This document shows, in pieces, positions 1 through 8,523 of a DNA stretch of 14,159 nt (the first letter of the stretch is position 1; the number at the start of each line of letters is the position of its first letter). A model generated the notes under the pieces. The model ran no database searches and was not told where the DNA came from. It saw only the letters and a list, made by a program, of their open reading frames with translations. The position numbers were made by a program, and so were the translations under genes. Origin of the DNA: CAYWNK01 sp047639615 (GTDB taxonomy: Bacteria > Planctomycetota > UBA1135 > GCA-002686595); NCBI GenBank assembly GCA_047639615.1, contig JBLIOL010000121.1:1-14159 (forward strand). Direction: 5' to 3'.

Positions 1-2029
<2,029 letters not shown>

Positions 2030-2500
2030 AGAGCTCTCTCCAGACCGCCGGACCCTCACCAATGGGTCCCGGCGAACGAATGGACAGATGTTGGCTAAAA
2101 AGCCAGGGAGGGGAGCGCCATCTGGGAAAGGGTGCGGAACCCAGATAGTGAACGATGCTGAGACCGACAGGCGAGAGCCTGGCAGCCATACTGTGCGTAC
2201 TCGTACACGGGGACGCCAAACGGCTGGGGGGAGCCGTTAGGGACCATGTCGAGAGTGGGGTCGGAAAGGATGCGCAACAAGGAACGAGCCCGAGAGGTTA
2301 GGCAATCCCCGCCTAGAATGCTAGGCAGGGTTCACCAGTAGCAGGCCTGCCAAGGAGGTAGGCCTACACACTAGTCATACATTGCCAGGACCCGCTCTCA
2401 GCAAAAAGCTGAGAGCGGGGCCCTGTACCCCTGGAACCTAGGCTCCAAGGGCGGGGTTCGTGAGAGACCGAGGTCCCCCACAATGACGTTCCAGACTGAA
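2030..2500 (-). other. 471-nt structured spacer between rplL and rpoB
   Basis: No convincing gene is present. The two short minus-strand frames here resemble nothing and have no good ribosome site. The stretch is rich in perfect hairpins, in transcript order: 2391-2419 (12 bp, loop 5), 2307-2330 (GCCTAG/CTAGGC plus 3 bp after one mismatch), 2219-2238 (7 bp, C6 loop in RNA), 2168-2181 (5 bp, loop 4), 2120-2146 (7 bp, loop 13) and 2050-2069 (6 bp, loop 8). Two 10-bp palindromes, GCAGGCCTGC (2341-2350) and GTAGGCCTAC (2358-2367), also lie here. I saw no clear -35/-10 pair. In E. coli the corresponding spacer holds an attenuator and an RNase III site. A similar role here is an inference. Confidence 0.6.
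2391..2419 (-). promoter_or_regulatory. Strong hairpin downstream of rplL, attenuator or RNase site candidate
   Basis: CCCGCTCTCAGC (2391-2402) and GCTGAGAGCGGG (2408-2419) form a perfect 12-bp stem around a 5-nt loop, TTTTT on the transcribed strand. It begins 82 nt after the rplL stop. No T-tract follows, so it is not a standard intrinsic terminator. Its position between rplL and rpoB fits a partial terminator or RNase III cleavage site that lowers polymerase-gene expression relative to ribosomal proteins, which is an inference from E. coli. Confidence 0.6.
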
Positions 2501-2902
2501 CTAGACGATCTCGACGGAGCCGCCGGCGCCTTCAATCTGCGCCTTCATGGCCTCAGCTTCGTCCTTGGTCACGCCTTCCTTGACGGGGCCGGGAGCTGCG
2601 TCAACAACAGCCTTGGCCTCTTTGAGGCCCAGGCCAGTGATGGCACGGACTTCCTTGATGACCTGGATTTTCTTGTCGCCAGCAGCCTTGAGGATCACGT
2701 CGAACGCGGTCTGCTCTTCGACTTCAGCAGCACCACCGCCGCCGGCAACGGCAGCAGCAGCGGGAGCAGCGGCGCTTACGCCCCACTTCTCCTCAAGGAA
2801 CTTAACGAGCTGAGAAGCTTGAAGCAGAGTAAGGCTATCAAGGGAGTCAGCGATGGGCTGGAGAGTGCTGTCCAGCTCGATGGTTTGAGTCTCGTCGGAC
2901 AT
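2501..2902 (-). CDS. rplL: 50S ribosomal protein L7/L12
   Basis: This is the flexible stalk protein of the 50S subunit, which recruits and stimulates translational GTPases such as EF-Tu and EF-G. The product is 133 residues, slightly longer than the usual 120-125. The N-terminal dimerisation and L10-binding helices (about 1-40) are followed by an Ala/Gly-rich hinge (about 43-60) and the globular C-terminal domain with FDVILKAAGDKKIQVIKEVR and GLGLKEAKAVVD. TAGGAG lies about 10 nt before the ATG. It follows rplJ after 95 nt and precedes the long structured spacer before rpoB. Confidence 0.97.
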   Translation of the reverse strand: MSDETQTIELDSTLQPIADSLDSLTLLQASQLVKFLEEKWGVSAAAPAAAAVAGGGGAAEVEEQTAFDVILKAAGDKKIQVIKEVRAITGLGLKEAKAVVDAAPGPVKEGVTKDEAEAMKAQIEGAGGSVEIV

Positions 2903-2997
2903 CGGATTAGGGCTCCTAAGGGAGGGCTACTAGGGGGTATGCAAGGGTCCCGTGGACGCTGGATTGCGCATCACGAGGTGGGAGGTACTGTTCTGTT

Positions 2998-3555
2998 TCA
3001 GCCTTCGCTGGCGTCGGCGGCGGGGGAATCTCCCCCATCGGCGTCGTCGGCGTGGGCTTGAATGACACGGGCCACGGAGGCGGGAACCGCGTTGATGATG
3101 CAGGCGATGCCGCGTGCAGGTCCGGAGATAACTCCGAGCAGCATGGCGTTGACGGTGTCGCGATCAGGGACGTCAGCCAGCAGGGTTGCGCCGGCGGCGT
3201 CGAGGGTTTGACCCTCGAGAAAGCCACCTTTGACCGCGACCAGCTTCGTTTTCTTGATCTCTTTCTCGGTCAGCACCTTGGCGGCGCCGATCACGGCCTC
3301 CGCGTTGCCATAAGCGATGGCGGTGTTGCCCAAGAAAGCGTTCGCGTCGAACTCCAGGCCTTTACCGGACAGGACACGCTTGGCGAGCTTATTGCGCACC
3401 ATGCGGAATCCCGCGCCTTTCTCAGCCAGGTCCGCGCGGATCTTCTCCGTCAGGGACATGTCGAGGCCACCGAAGGAAACCAGGAGCATGCCTTCGGTAC
3501 CTTCGAGCGCGGACTCGAGGTCCGCGATGGTCATCTTGTTGACTAGGTTCGGCAT
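2998..3555 (-). CDS. rplJ: 50S ribosomal protein L10
   Basis: L10 anchors L7/L12 dimers to 23S rRNA at the base of the stalk. The product is 185 residues, close to the family length. It starts MPNLVNKMTIADLE, contains the RNA-binding region with FRMVRNKLAKRVL, and ends in the variable C-terminal helix that docks L7/L12, followed by an Asp/Ala-rich tail. The ATG follows the rplA stop by only 3 nt (TGA GCC ATG), with a GAAGG sequence inside the end of rplA as the likely ribosome site. This leaves no room for the autoregulatory L10 leader known upstream of rplJ in E. coli and Bacillus. Confidence 0.97.
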   Translation of the reverse strand: MPNLVNKMTIADLESALEGTEGMLLVSFGGLDMSLTEKIRADLAEKGAGFRMVRNKLAKRVLSGKGLEFDANAFLGNTAIAYGNAEAVIGAAKVLTEKEIKKTKLVAVKGGFLEGQTLDAAGATLLADVPDRDTVNAMLLGVISGPARGIACIINAVPASVARVIQAHADDADGGDSPAADASEG

Positions 3556-3558
3556 GGC

Positions 3559-4245
3559 TCAGCCTTCGTGCTGGACAAAGGCCCCAGGGCCCATGGACGT
3601 GGAGAGCGAAACCCGGCGCACGAAGTTGCCCTTAACCGCAGCGGGGCGGATAGACATCAGGTGCTTCAGGAACGCGTTGAGGTTCTCGACCAAATCCTCG
3701 GTGGAAAAGGATCGCTTGCCGAAGGGTGCGTGGACGTTGCCGCCTGCATCGGTACGGAACTCGACCTTACCAGCCTTGAAGTCGGTGACGGCTTTGGCGA
3801 CGTCGGGAGCAACGGTGCCGGACTTGGGTGAAGGCATCTTGCCCTGGGGACCCAGGACCTTACCCAGCTTGCCGACGTGACGCATCATGTCGGGGCTGGC
3901 GATGACAACATCGAAGTCCATCCAACCGTCAGCGATCTTCTTAGCCAGGTCTTCCGACCCGACCTCGTCGGCGCCAGCCGCGCGAGCGGCCTCTGCCTTC
4001 TCGCCTTCAGCGAAGACCACCACCTTGACTTCCTTGCCCAATCCTTTGGGCAGGGAGACCGCACCACGAACCAGCTGGTCCGACTTGCGCGGGTCGATGT
4101 CTAGGCGGATGACCACTTCGACAGTTTCGTCGAATTTGGCTCCGGGGAGCTTCTTGAGCAGCTCGAGAGCATCGGCAACTTCATAGACCTGATTCCGGTC
4201 GATGGTTGCCGCTGCTTCGCGGTAGCGCTTGCTTCTTTTGACCAT
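3559..4245 (-). CDS. rplA: 50S ribosomal protein L1
   Basis: L1 forms the mobile L1 stalk that helps release deacylated tRNA from the E site, and in many bacteria it also represses its own operon. The product is 228 residues, the standard length. The start is MVKRSKRYREAA. The family signature is visible as MMRHVGKLGKVLGPQGKMP followed by SPKSGTV. It begins 19 nt after the rplK stop and ends 3 nt before rplJ. The spacer from rplK holds no obvious structured L1 site. Confidence 0.97.
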   Translation of the reverse strand: MVKRSKRYREAAATIDRNQVYEVADALELLKKLPGAKFDETVEVVIRLDIDPRKSDQLVRGAVSLPKGLGKEVKVVVFAEGEKAEAARAAGADEVGSEDLAKKIADGWMDFDVVIASPDMMRHVGKLGKVLGPQGKMPSPKSGTVAPDVAKAVTDFKAGKVEFRTDAGGNVHAPFGKRSFSTEDLVENLNAFLKHLMSIRPAAVKGNFVRRVSLSTSMGPGAFVQHEG

Positions 4246-4264
4246 GATGAGTGAGGCCTTGGGC

Positions 4265-4690
4265 CTAGCCCTCGACGACGATGCCGGCGGAGCGGGCTGT
4301 GCCTTGGATAATGCGGCAGGCGTGTTCCATGTCCCGGGCGTTGAGGTCAGCCATCTTAATGGTGGCGATCTCCTCGACCTGGGCGCGTGTAACCGTGCCT
4401 ACAGTTTCGGTGCCGACTTCCCCGGCCCCCTTCTCGACGCCAGCTGCTTTTTTGAGCAGCACAGCGGCGGGCGGGGACTTCAGGATGAAGTCGAATGAGC
4501 GATCCTTGTAGACCGTGATTTCGACGGGGATGATCATCCCCATCTGGTCGCGGGTACGGTCGTTGAACTGCTTTACGAACTCGGCGATGTTCGCACCGTG
4601 GGCGCCAAGGGCCGGACCCACGGGGGGTGCCGGAGTGGCCTGCCCAGCGGGGCATTGCAGTTTGATTAAGCCGGTAATTTCTTTGGCCAT
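4265..4690 (-). CDS. rplK: 50S ribosomal protein L11
   Basis: L11 is part of the GTPase-associated centre of the 50S subunit and the binding region for thiopeptides and the stringent-response sensor. The product is 141 residues, the standard length. It begins MAKEITGLIKLQ and shows the conserved Pro-rich N-terminal segment PAPPVGPALGAHGANI, the KSPPAAVLLKKAAG linker, and the C-terminal RNA-binding domain with KMADLNARDMEHA. The ATG follows the nusG stop by only 2 nt, and a GGAG inside the end of nusG is the likely ribosome site, so the two are probably coupled in translation. Confidence 0.97.
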   Translation of the reverse strand: MAKEITGLIKLQCPAGQATPAPPVGPALGAHGANIAEFVKQFNDRTRDQMGMIIPVEITVYKDRSFDFILKSPPAAVLLKKAAGVEKGAGEVGTETVGTVTRAQVEEIATIKMADLNARDMEHACRIIQGTARSAGIVVEG

Positions 4691-4692
4691 AT

Positions 4693-5244
4693 CTAGACCG
4701 TCTCCACTTCCCAGTACTTGAGGTCTACAGGTGTTGGGCGCCCGAAGATGGTAACTACCACCCGAACGGTGCCCTTTTCGGCATTGACCTCTTCCACAGC
4801 TCCGTCGAAGCCGTCGAAGGGTCCAGTATTGATTTTGACCAAGTCGCCCTTGATGAGGCCAATGGTGACTTGGGGTCGAGTCTCCGAATCGGTCATGCGC
4901 GCTAGAATCACGCTGACCTCTTCTTCGGAGATGGCTGTGGGCTCACCACGGCTACCGAGGAAATCGCGCAGGCCGTCAACGCCGCGCAGAATCTGGCGCG
5001 CCTGCATGACGCGCACATCCTCTTGGTCCTCGAGGTCCGCCTGGACCATCAAGTAACCGGGGTAGAGCTTGTTCTCGACGGTGCGCTTCTTACCGCCCTT
5101 GATGTCGGTGACCAATTCGTAGGGCACCAGCACCTGGGGGATCACATCATCGAGTCCGGCCACCTTAAGACGGTGGGCGGCGTTCTCGCGAATACGCTTC
5201 TCGCGGCCTGATTGGCAGCGCACAAAATACCATTTGATAGCCAT
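4693..5244 (-). CDS. nusG: Transcription termination/antitermination factor NusG
   Basis: NusG binds RNA polymerase, suppresses pausing, and links it to Rho or to the ribosome. The product is 183 residues, typical for the family. The NGN domain comes first (KWYFVRCQSGREKRIREN, then the core KLYPGYLMVQADL) and the C-terminal KOW domain starts near residue 128 (IKGDLVKINTGPFDGFDG, then VVVTIFGRPTPVDL). It follows secE after 29 nt and precedes rplK by 2 nt. AGGAA upstream of the ATG is rather distant (about 17 nt) to be a strong ribosome site. Confidence 0.97.
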   Translation of the reverse strand: MAIKWYFVRCQSGREKRIRENAAHRLKVAGLDDVIPQVLVPYELVTDIKGGKKRTVENKLYPGYLMVQADLEDQEDVRVMQARQILRGVDGLRDFLGSRGEPTAISEEEVSVILARMTDSETRPQVTIGLIKGDLVKINTGPFDGFDGAVEEVNAEKGTVRVVVTIFGRPTPVDLKYWEVETV

Positions 5245-5273
5245 GGGTGTTTCTGTCTGGTTCCTGTGTAGGG

Positions 5274-5717
5274 TCAGCCTGCGAGCAGGCCCAGAAGAAC
5301 ACGGCGGGTAATGCGCGTGAGGAGGTAGTCCGTTCCGGCCAAGAAGGCCATCAGGAAGAGCACGGCCACGATCACCACGAAGGAGCCGTTGATGGATTCC
5401 TCCAGGGTCGGCCAGGTGACCTTCCGCATTTCCGCTTCGGTCTCCACCAGAGTCTCGTGGGTGGACGGCTTAGCCATCCAACGACGGATGAAGATGATTC
5501 CGAGGACCAGCACAGCCGTGGAGATCACGAAGGCGACGGAGAACGGGACGCCGAGCATCGGCACCTTCTCCATGCTGGCGATCAACGGATCCCGAAAGAA
5601 CCCGGCAGTAATCCGGAGTTCCTGGTGCAGCCACGTAGCGCCGAAGAACAGCAGACCGGCCATCGACCAGAAGACCGTCATGCGGGCCATCCGTCCTTGG
5701 TTTTTGTACTGAGCCAT
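5274..5717 (-). CDS. secE: Preprotein translocase subunit SecE
   Basis: SecE is the clamp subunit of the SecYEG channel in the inner membrane. From the chosen ATG at 5717 (MAQYKNQGRMARMTVFW) the product has 147 residues, with three predicted membrane segments at about 13-33, 57-78 and 112-135. The conserved cytoplasmic amphipathic helix before the last segment reads ETEAEMRKVTWPTLEES, the family hallmark. Many bacterial SecE proteins have one membrane segment; the three-segment form is also known. The frame stays open to a GTG at 5804, but that extra 29 residues looks unlike SecE and overlaps a hairpin, so I prefer 5717. No strong ribosome site is visible. Confidence 0.92.
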   Translation of the reverse strand: MAQYKNQGRMARMTVFWSMAGLLFFGATWLHQELRITAGFFRDPLIASMEKVPMLGVPFSVAFVISTAVLVLGIIFIRRWMAKPSTHETLVETEAEMRKVTWPTLEESINGSFVVIVAVLFLMAFLAGTDYLLTRITRRVLLGLLAG

Positions 5718-5785
5718 GGGGCGTTGCTGTGTTTCCCTGAGGGAGGTGGGTGTGGACTGGGAGAGTTTGGCGGTTCGGCTTAGTC

Positions 5786-5802
5786 GGGGGAGCGTATCCC
5801 CC
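5786..5802 (-). other. Small GC hairpin in rpmG-secE spacer
   Basis: GGGGGA (5786-5791) and TCCCCC (5797-5802) form a perfect 6-bp stem with a 5-nt loop in the 126-nt spacer between rpmG and secE. No T-tract follows. It may be a weak pause or processing site, but nothing in the sequence fixes a role. Confidence 0.35.
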
Positions 5803-5843
5803 ACCTGGCCGCCGTGAAGCGAAGTTGGTGGAACCGAAGCTGG

Positions 5844-6002
5844 CTAGAGCTTCTTTTCCTTATGCACGGTGTGTGACCGGCAGTAGTTGCAGAACTTCTT
5901 CTTCTCGAGCTTGTACGCAGCCTTCAGACGCTTGTGCGTCGTGTAGTTGCGATGCTTGCAGGTTGTGCACTCGAGGAAGACGTAGCGTTCCTTGATCTTC
6001 AT
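5844..6002 (-). CDS. rpmG: 50S ribosomal protein L33, zinc-binding type
   Basis: L33 is a small protein of the 50S subunit near the E site. The frame reads 52 residues from ATG at 6002 to TAG at 5844, starting MKIKERYVFLECTTCKHRNY and ending HKEKKL. Two Cys pairs, C12-x2-C15 and C38-x2-C41, form the zinc ribbon of the C+ form of L33. The YTTHKR and LEKKKFCNYC segments are typical of the family. It sits between tuf and secE, the common position in many non-enteric bacteria. Confidence 0.96.
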   Translation of the reverse strand: MKIKERYVFLECTTCKHRNYTTHKRLKAAYKLEKKKFCNYCRSHTVHKEKKL

Positions 6003-6078
6003 TAGTCTCTACCGAGGCGATTCGCCGCGAGTGGGGTCAAAAACTCAAAGATGTGCCGCCGGCGCTCGATTGAGCAGA

Positions 6079-6132
6079 GCGGCACGTTAAGCGTGCCGCG
6101 GACCCGGCCGCTAGAAGCGTCCGAGTCCGCGG
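6079..6132 (-). terminator. Two overlapping hairpins after tuf, terminator or attenuator candidate
   Basis: In transcript order, a long imperfect hairpin lies at 6132-6096: GTCCGCGG (6125-6132) pairs with CCGCGGAC (6096-6103), and the stem continues inward through CGG/CCG and CGC/GCG with two mismatches to a 5-nt loop. A second hairpin follows at 6099-6079: GCGGCACG/CGTGCCGC, 8 bp, loop 5. They share 6096-6099, so they cannot both form fully. The first begins 11 nt after the tuf stop. There is no immediate T-tract, only a T-rich TTTGAGTTTTTG near 6040-6050, so full termination is uncertain. Confidence 0.45.
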
Positions 6133-6142
6133 GAGGGACAGA

Positions 6143-7351
<1,209 letters not shown>

Positions 7352-7358
7352 GGCGATG

Positions 7359-7376
7359 AGCGCTGCAGATAGCGCT
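7359..7376 (-). promoter_or_regulatory. Hairpin directly upstream of the tuf start
   Basis: AGCGCT occurs at 7359-7364 and 7371-7376. Because the hexamer is self-complementary, the two copies form a perfect 6-bp stem with a 6-nt loop, ending 8 nt before the tuf ATG where a ribosome site would normally lie. Further hairpins in the same leader are GAGCC/GGCTC (7388-7401) and GCAGGC/GCCTGC (7468-7483). A role in tuf expression or in separating tRNA from mRNA is an inference. Confidence 0.4.
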
Positions 7377-7502
7377 AATGTCGTTGAGAGCCCGGAGGCT
7401 CGCTGGGATTGCGGGGACACCCAACTACGCGCGGCGCAATGCACCGCTGAGGCGTCGTTGGGATCTTGCAGGCGGATGCCTGCGGTTGGATTGTGAGGTT
7501 GA

Positions 7503-7577
<75 letters not shown>

Positions 7578-7671
7578 CCGCGATTCGACCAGCTGGCCCC
7601 CGAAGACTGTTTGGTCCTCGAAGCCCGTGCCGGGCGAAGTACGGTGATCTCGAAGTTGGTCGCCCTTCCTT

Positions 7672-7711
7672 CCCCCCCCTTGAGCGTCGGCCTGTCTAGG
7701 TACCGGGGGGG
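7672..7711 (-). other. C7/G8 homopolymer pair in the Gly-Thr tRNA spacer
   Basis: On the transcribed strand, C7 (7711-7705) starts one base after the encoded CCA end of tRNA-Gly, and G8 (7679-7672) follows 25 nt later. They can form a 7-bp all-GC stem. This could be a processing or pausing structure. Homopolymers of this length are also prone to sequencing and replication slippage. Confidence 0.4.
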
Positions 7712-7712
7712 A

Positions 7713-7786
7713 TGGAGCGGGTGGGGGGAATCGAACCCCCGTGTGCAGCTTGGAAAACTGCCGTTCTACCATTGAACTACACCCGC
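7713..7786 (-). tRNA. tRNA-Gly (anticodon TCC)
   Basis: A complete cloverleaf folds on the minus strand: acceptor GCGGGTG/CACCCGC, D arm GTTC/GAAC, anticodon stem GCAGT/GCTGC with loop TTTCCAA giving anticodon TCC, and T arm GGGGG/CCCCC with loop TTCGATT. The discriminator is T and CCA is encoded at 7715-7713. It corresponds to E. coli glyT in the tRNA-tufB unit. Confidence 0.97.
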
Positions 7787-7902
7787 TTGGTGAGACGCGG
7801 CCATCTCTGGCGTGCCTCGCAGGTCAGGTGCTCCTGGCAGGAGTCGCTTGGACTCCAGGGCGATCGAAGGCCGGAACGCAGACGCGAGCCTCACTTGCTA
7901 CC

Positions 7903-7920
7903 GCGCGTCCGAAGACGCAC
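7903..7920 (-). other. UUCG tetraloop hairpin after tRNA-Tyr
   Basis: In the transcript, GTGCGTC (7920-7914) pairs with GACGCGC (7909-7903) around a TTCG loop closed by C-G, the extra-stable UUCG tetraloop; one of seven pairs is U-G. An outer 6-bp pairing CCTCAC/GTGAGG (7925-7930 with 7889-7894) encloses it. It begins 17 nt after the tRNA-Tyr CCA. No T-tract follows. It may stop 3' exonucleases or mark a processing site. Confidence 0.5.
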
Positions 7921-7937
7921 TTGCGTGAGGGTGGAGA

Positions 7938-8022
<85 letters not shown>

Positions 8023-8331
8023 TGCCTTCCGGACCCATGAGATGAGCGTTGCGCGCCGACCCGCTGGCTTGCGCCTGCGGTTCACTGCGCCCCACTCGAT
8101 CAAGCCATCCCGAAGGACGACCGCTCTCGGGCCAGGTGTTCTCGCGTCTCTAGGCGACCGGTGCGTGCGCACGCCGGGTTCGCGCTGCCTGCCGTGCCAG
8201 CCATGAAGGCTGGACGGACCAGTAGCTGCGAACGGCGCGCTCCCGCGTCGTCCTCGAGATCGTTTCGGGTTTCCAGTGAGCGTGGCTGCCAGTGATGGCG
8301 CCATCCACTTGATCGGAGCGACGCTGGCTTA
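8023..8331 (-). other. 309-nt spacer between tRNA-Thr(TGT) and tRNA-Tyr
   Basis: No gene is supported here. Just after the tRNA-Thr(TGT) CCA, the minus strand (from 8328) reads GCCAGCGTCGCTCC, matching 12 of the first 14 bases of that tRNA. The 9-mer AAGCCAGCG (minus strand) occurs at 8330-8322 and again at 8070-8062, exactly 260 nt apart. A small hairpin CCAGCC/GGCTGG lies at 8197-8213. I found no promoter-like pair for tRNA-Tyr. Confidence 0.5.
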
Positions 8332-8407
8332 TGGGGCCAGCGGCGGGACTCGAACCCGCAACCTGCTGATTACAAATCAGCTGCTCTACCAATTGAGCCA
8401 CGCTGGC
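8332..8407 (-). tRNA. tRNA-Thr (anticodon TGT)
   Basis: A complete cloverleaf folds on the minus strand: acceptor GCCAGCG/CGCTGGC, D arm GCTC/GAGC, anticodon stem GCTGA/TCAGC with loop TTTGTAA giving anticodon TGT, and T arm GCGGG/CCCGC with loop TTCGAGT. CCA is encoded at 8334-8332. The discriminator position reads C, which is unusual outside tRNA-His. It is the first gene of the tRNA-tuf unit, like E. coli thrU. Confidence 0.96.
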
Positions 8408-8430
8408 GTGCCAGTCGTCGCCCGCTCGAA

Positions 8431-8450
8431 GCAGGACTGTTAGGTCCTGC
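8431..8450 (-). other. Leader hairpin upstream of tRNA-Thr(TGT)
   Basis: GCAGGAC (8431-8437) and GTCCTGC (8444-8450) form a perfect 7-bp stem with a 6-nt loop, 23 nt before the tRNA 5' end. If the promoter at 8468-8495 is used, the hairpin lies in the 5' leader that RNase P and other nucleases must remove. Confidence 0.45.
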
Positions 8451-8467
8451 CGGCAAGTGGAGCGAAG

Positions 8468-8495
8468 AGAGTAATGAGGGCGGAGAGCCCGTCAA
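8468..8495 (-). promoter_or_regulatory. Candidate promoter of the tRNA-tuf unit
   Basis: On the minus strand TTGACG (8495-8490) matches the -35 consensus in 5 of 6 bases. After a 16-nt spacer, TACTCT (8473-8468) matches the -10 in 3 of 6, including the key T, A and final T. The start site would fall near 8461, about 55 nt before tRNA-Thr(TGT). The -35 lies in the loop of the hairpin that follows aroC. The weak -10 lowers confidence. Confidence 0.45.
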
Positions 8496-8502
8496 GGCTC
8501 TC
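8483..8502 (-). terminator. Hairpin after aroC, possible terminator
   Basis: GAGAGCC (8483-8489) and GGCTCTC (8496-8502) form a perfect 7-bp stem with a 6-nt loop, 21 nt after the aroC stop. No T-tract follows, so it is at best a weak or factor-assisted terminator. It overlaps the promoter candidate of the tRNA unit. Confidence 0.4.
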
Positions 8503-8523
8503 TCCCCTAATTTCTCGTTCAGA

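Noticed and set aside
2700..2780. Trinucleotide-like GCA/GCC repeats
   Set aside because: They encode the Ala/Gly hinge of L7/L12, a normal feature of the family.
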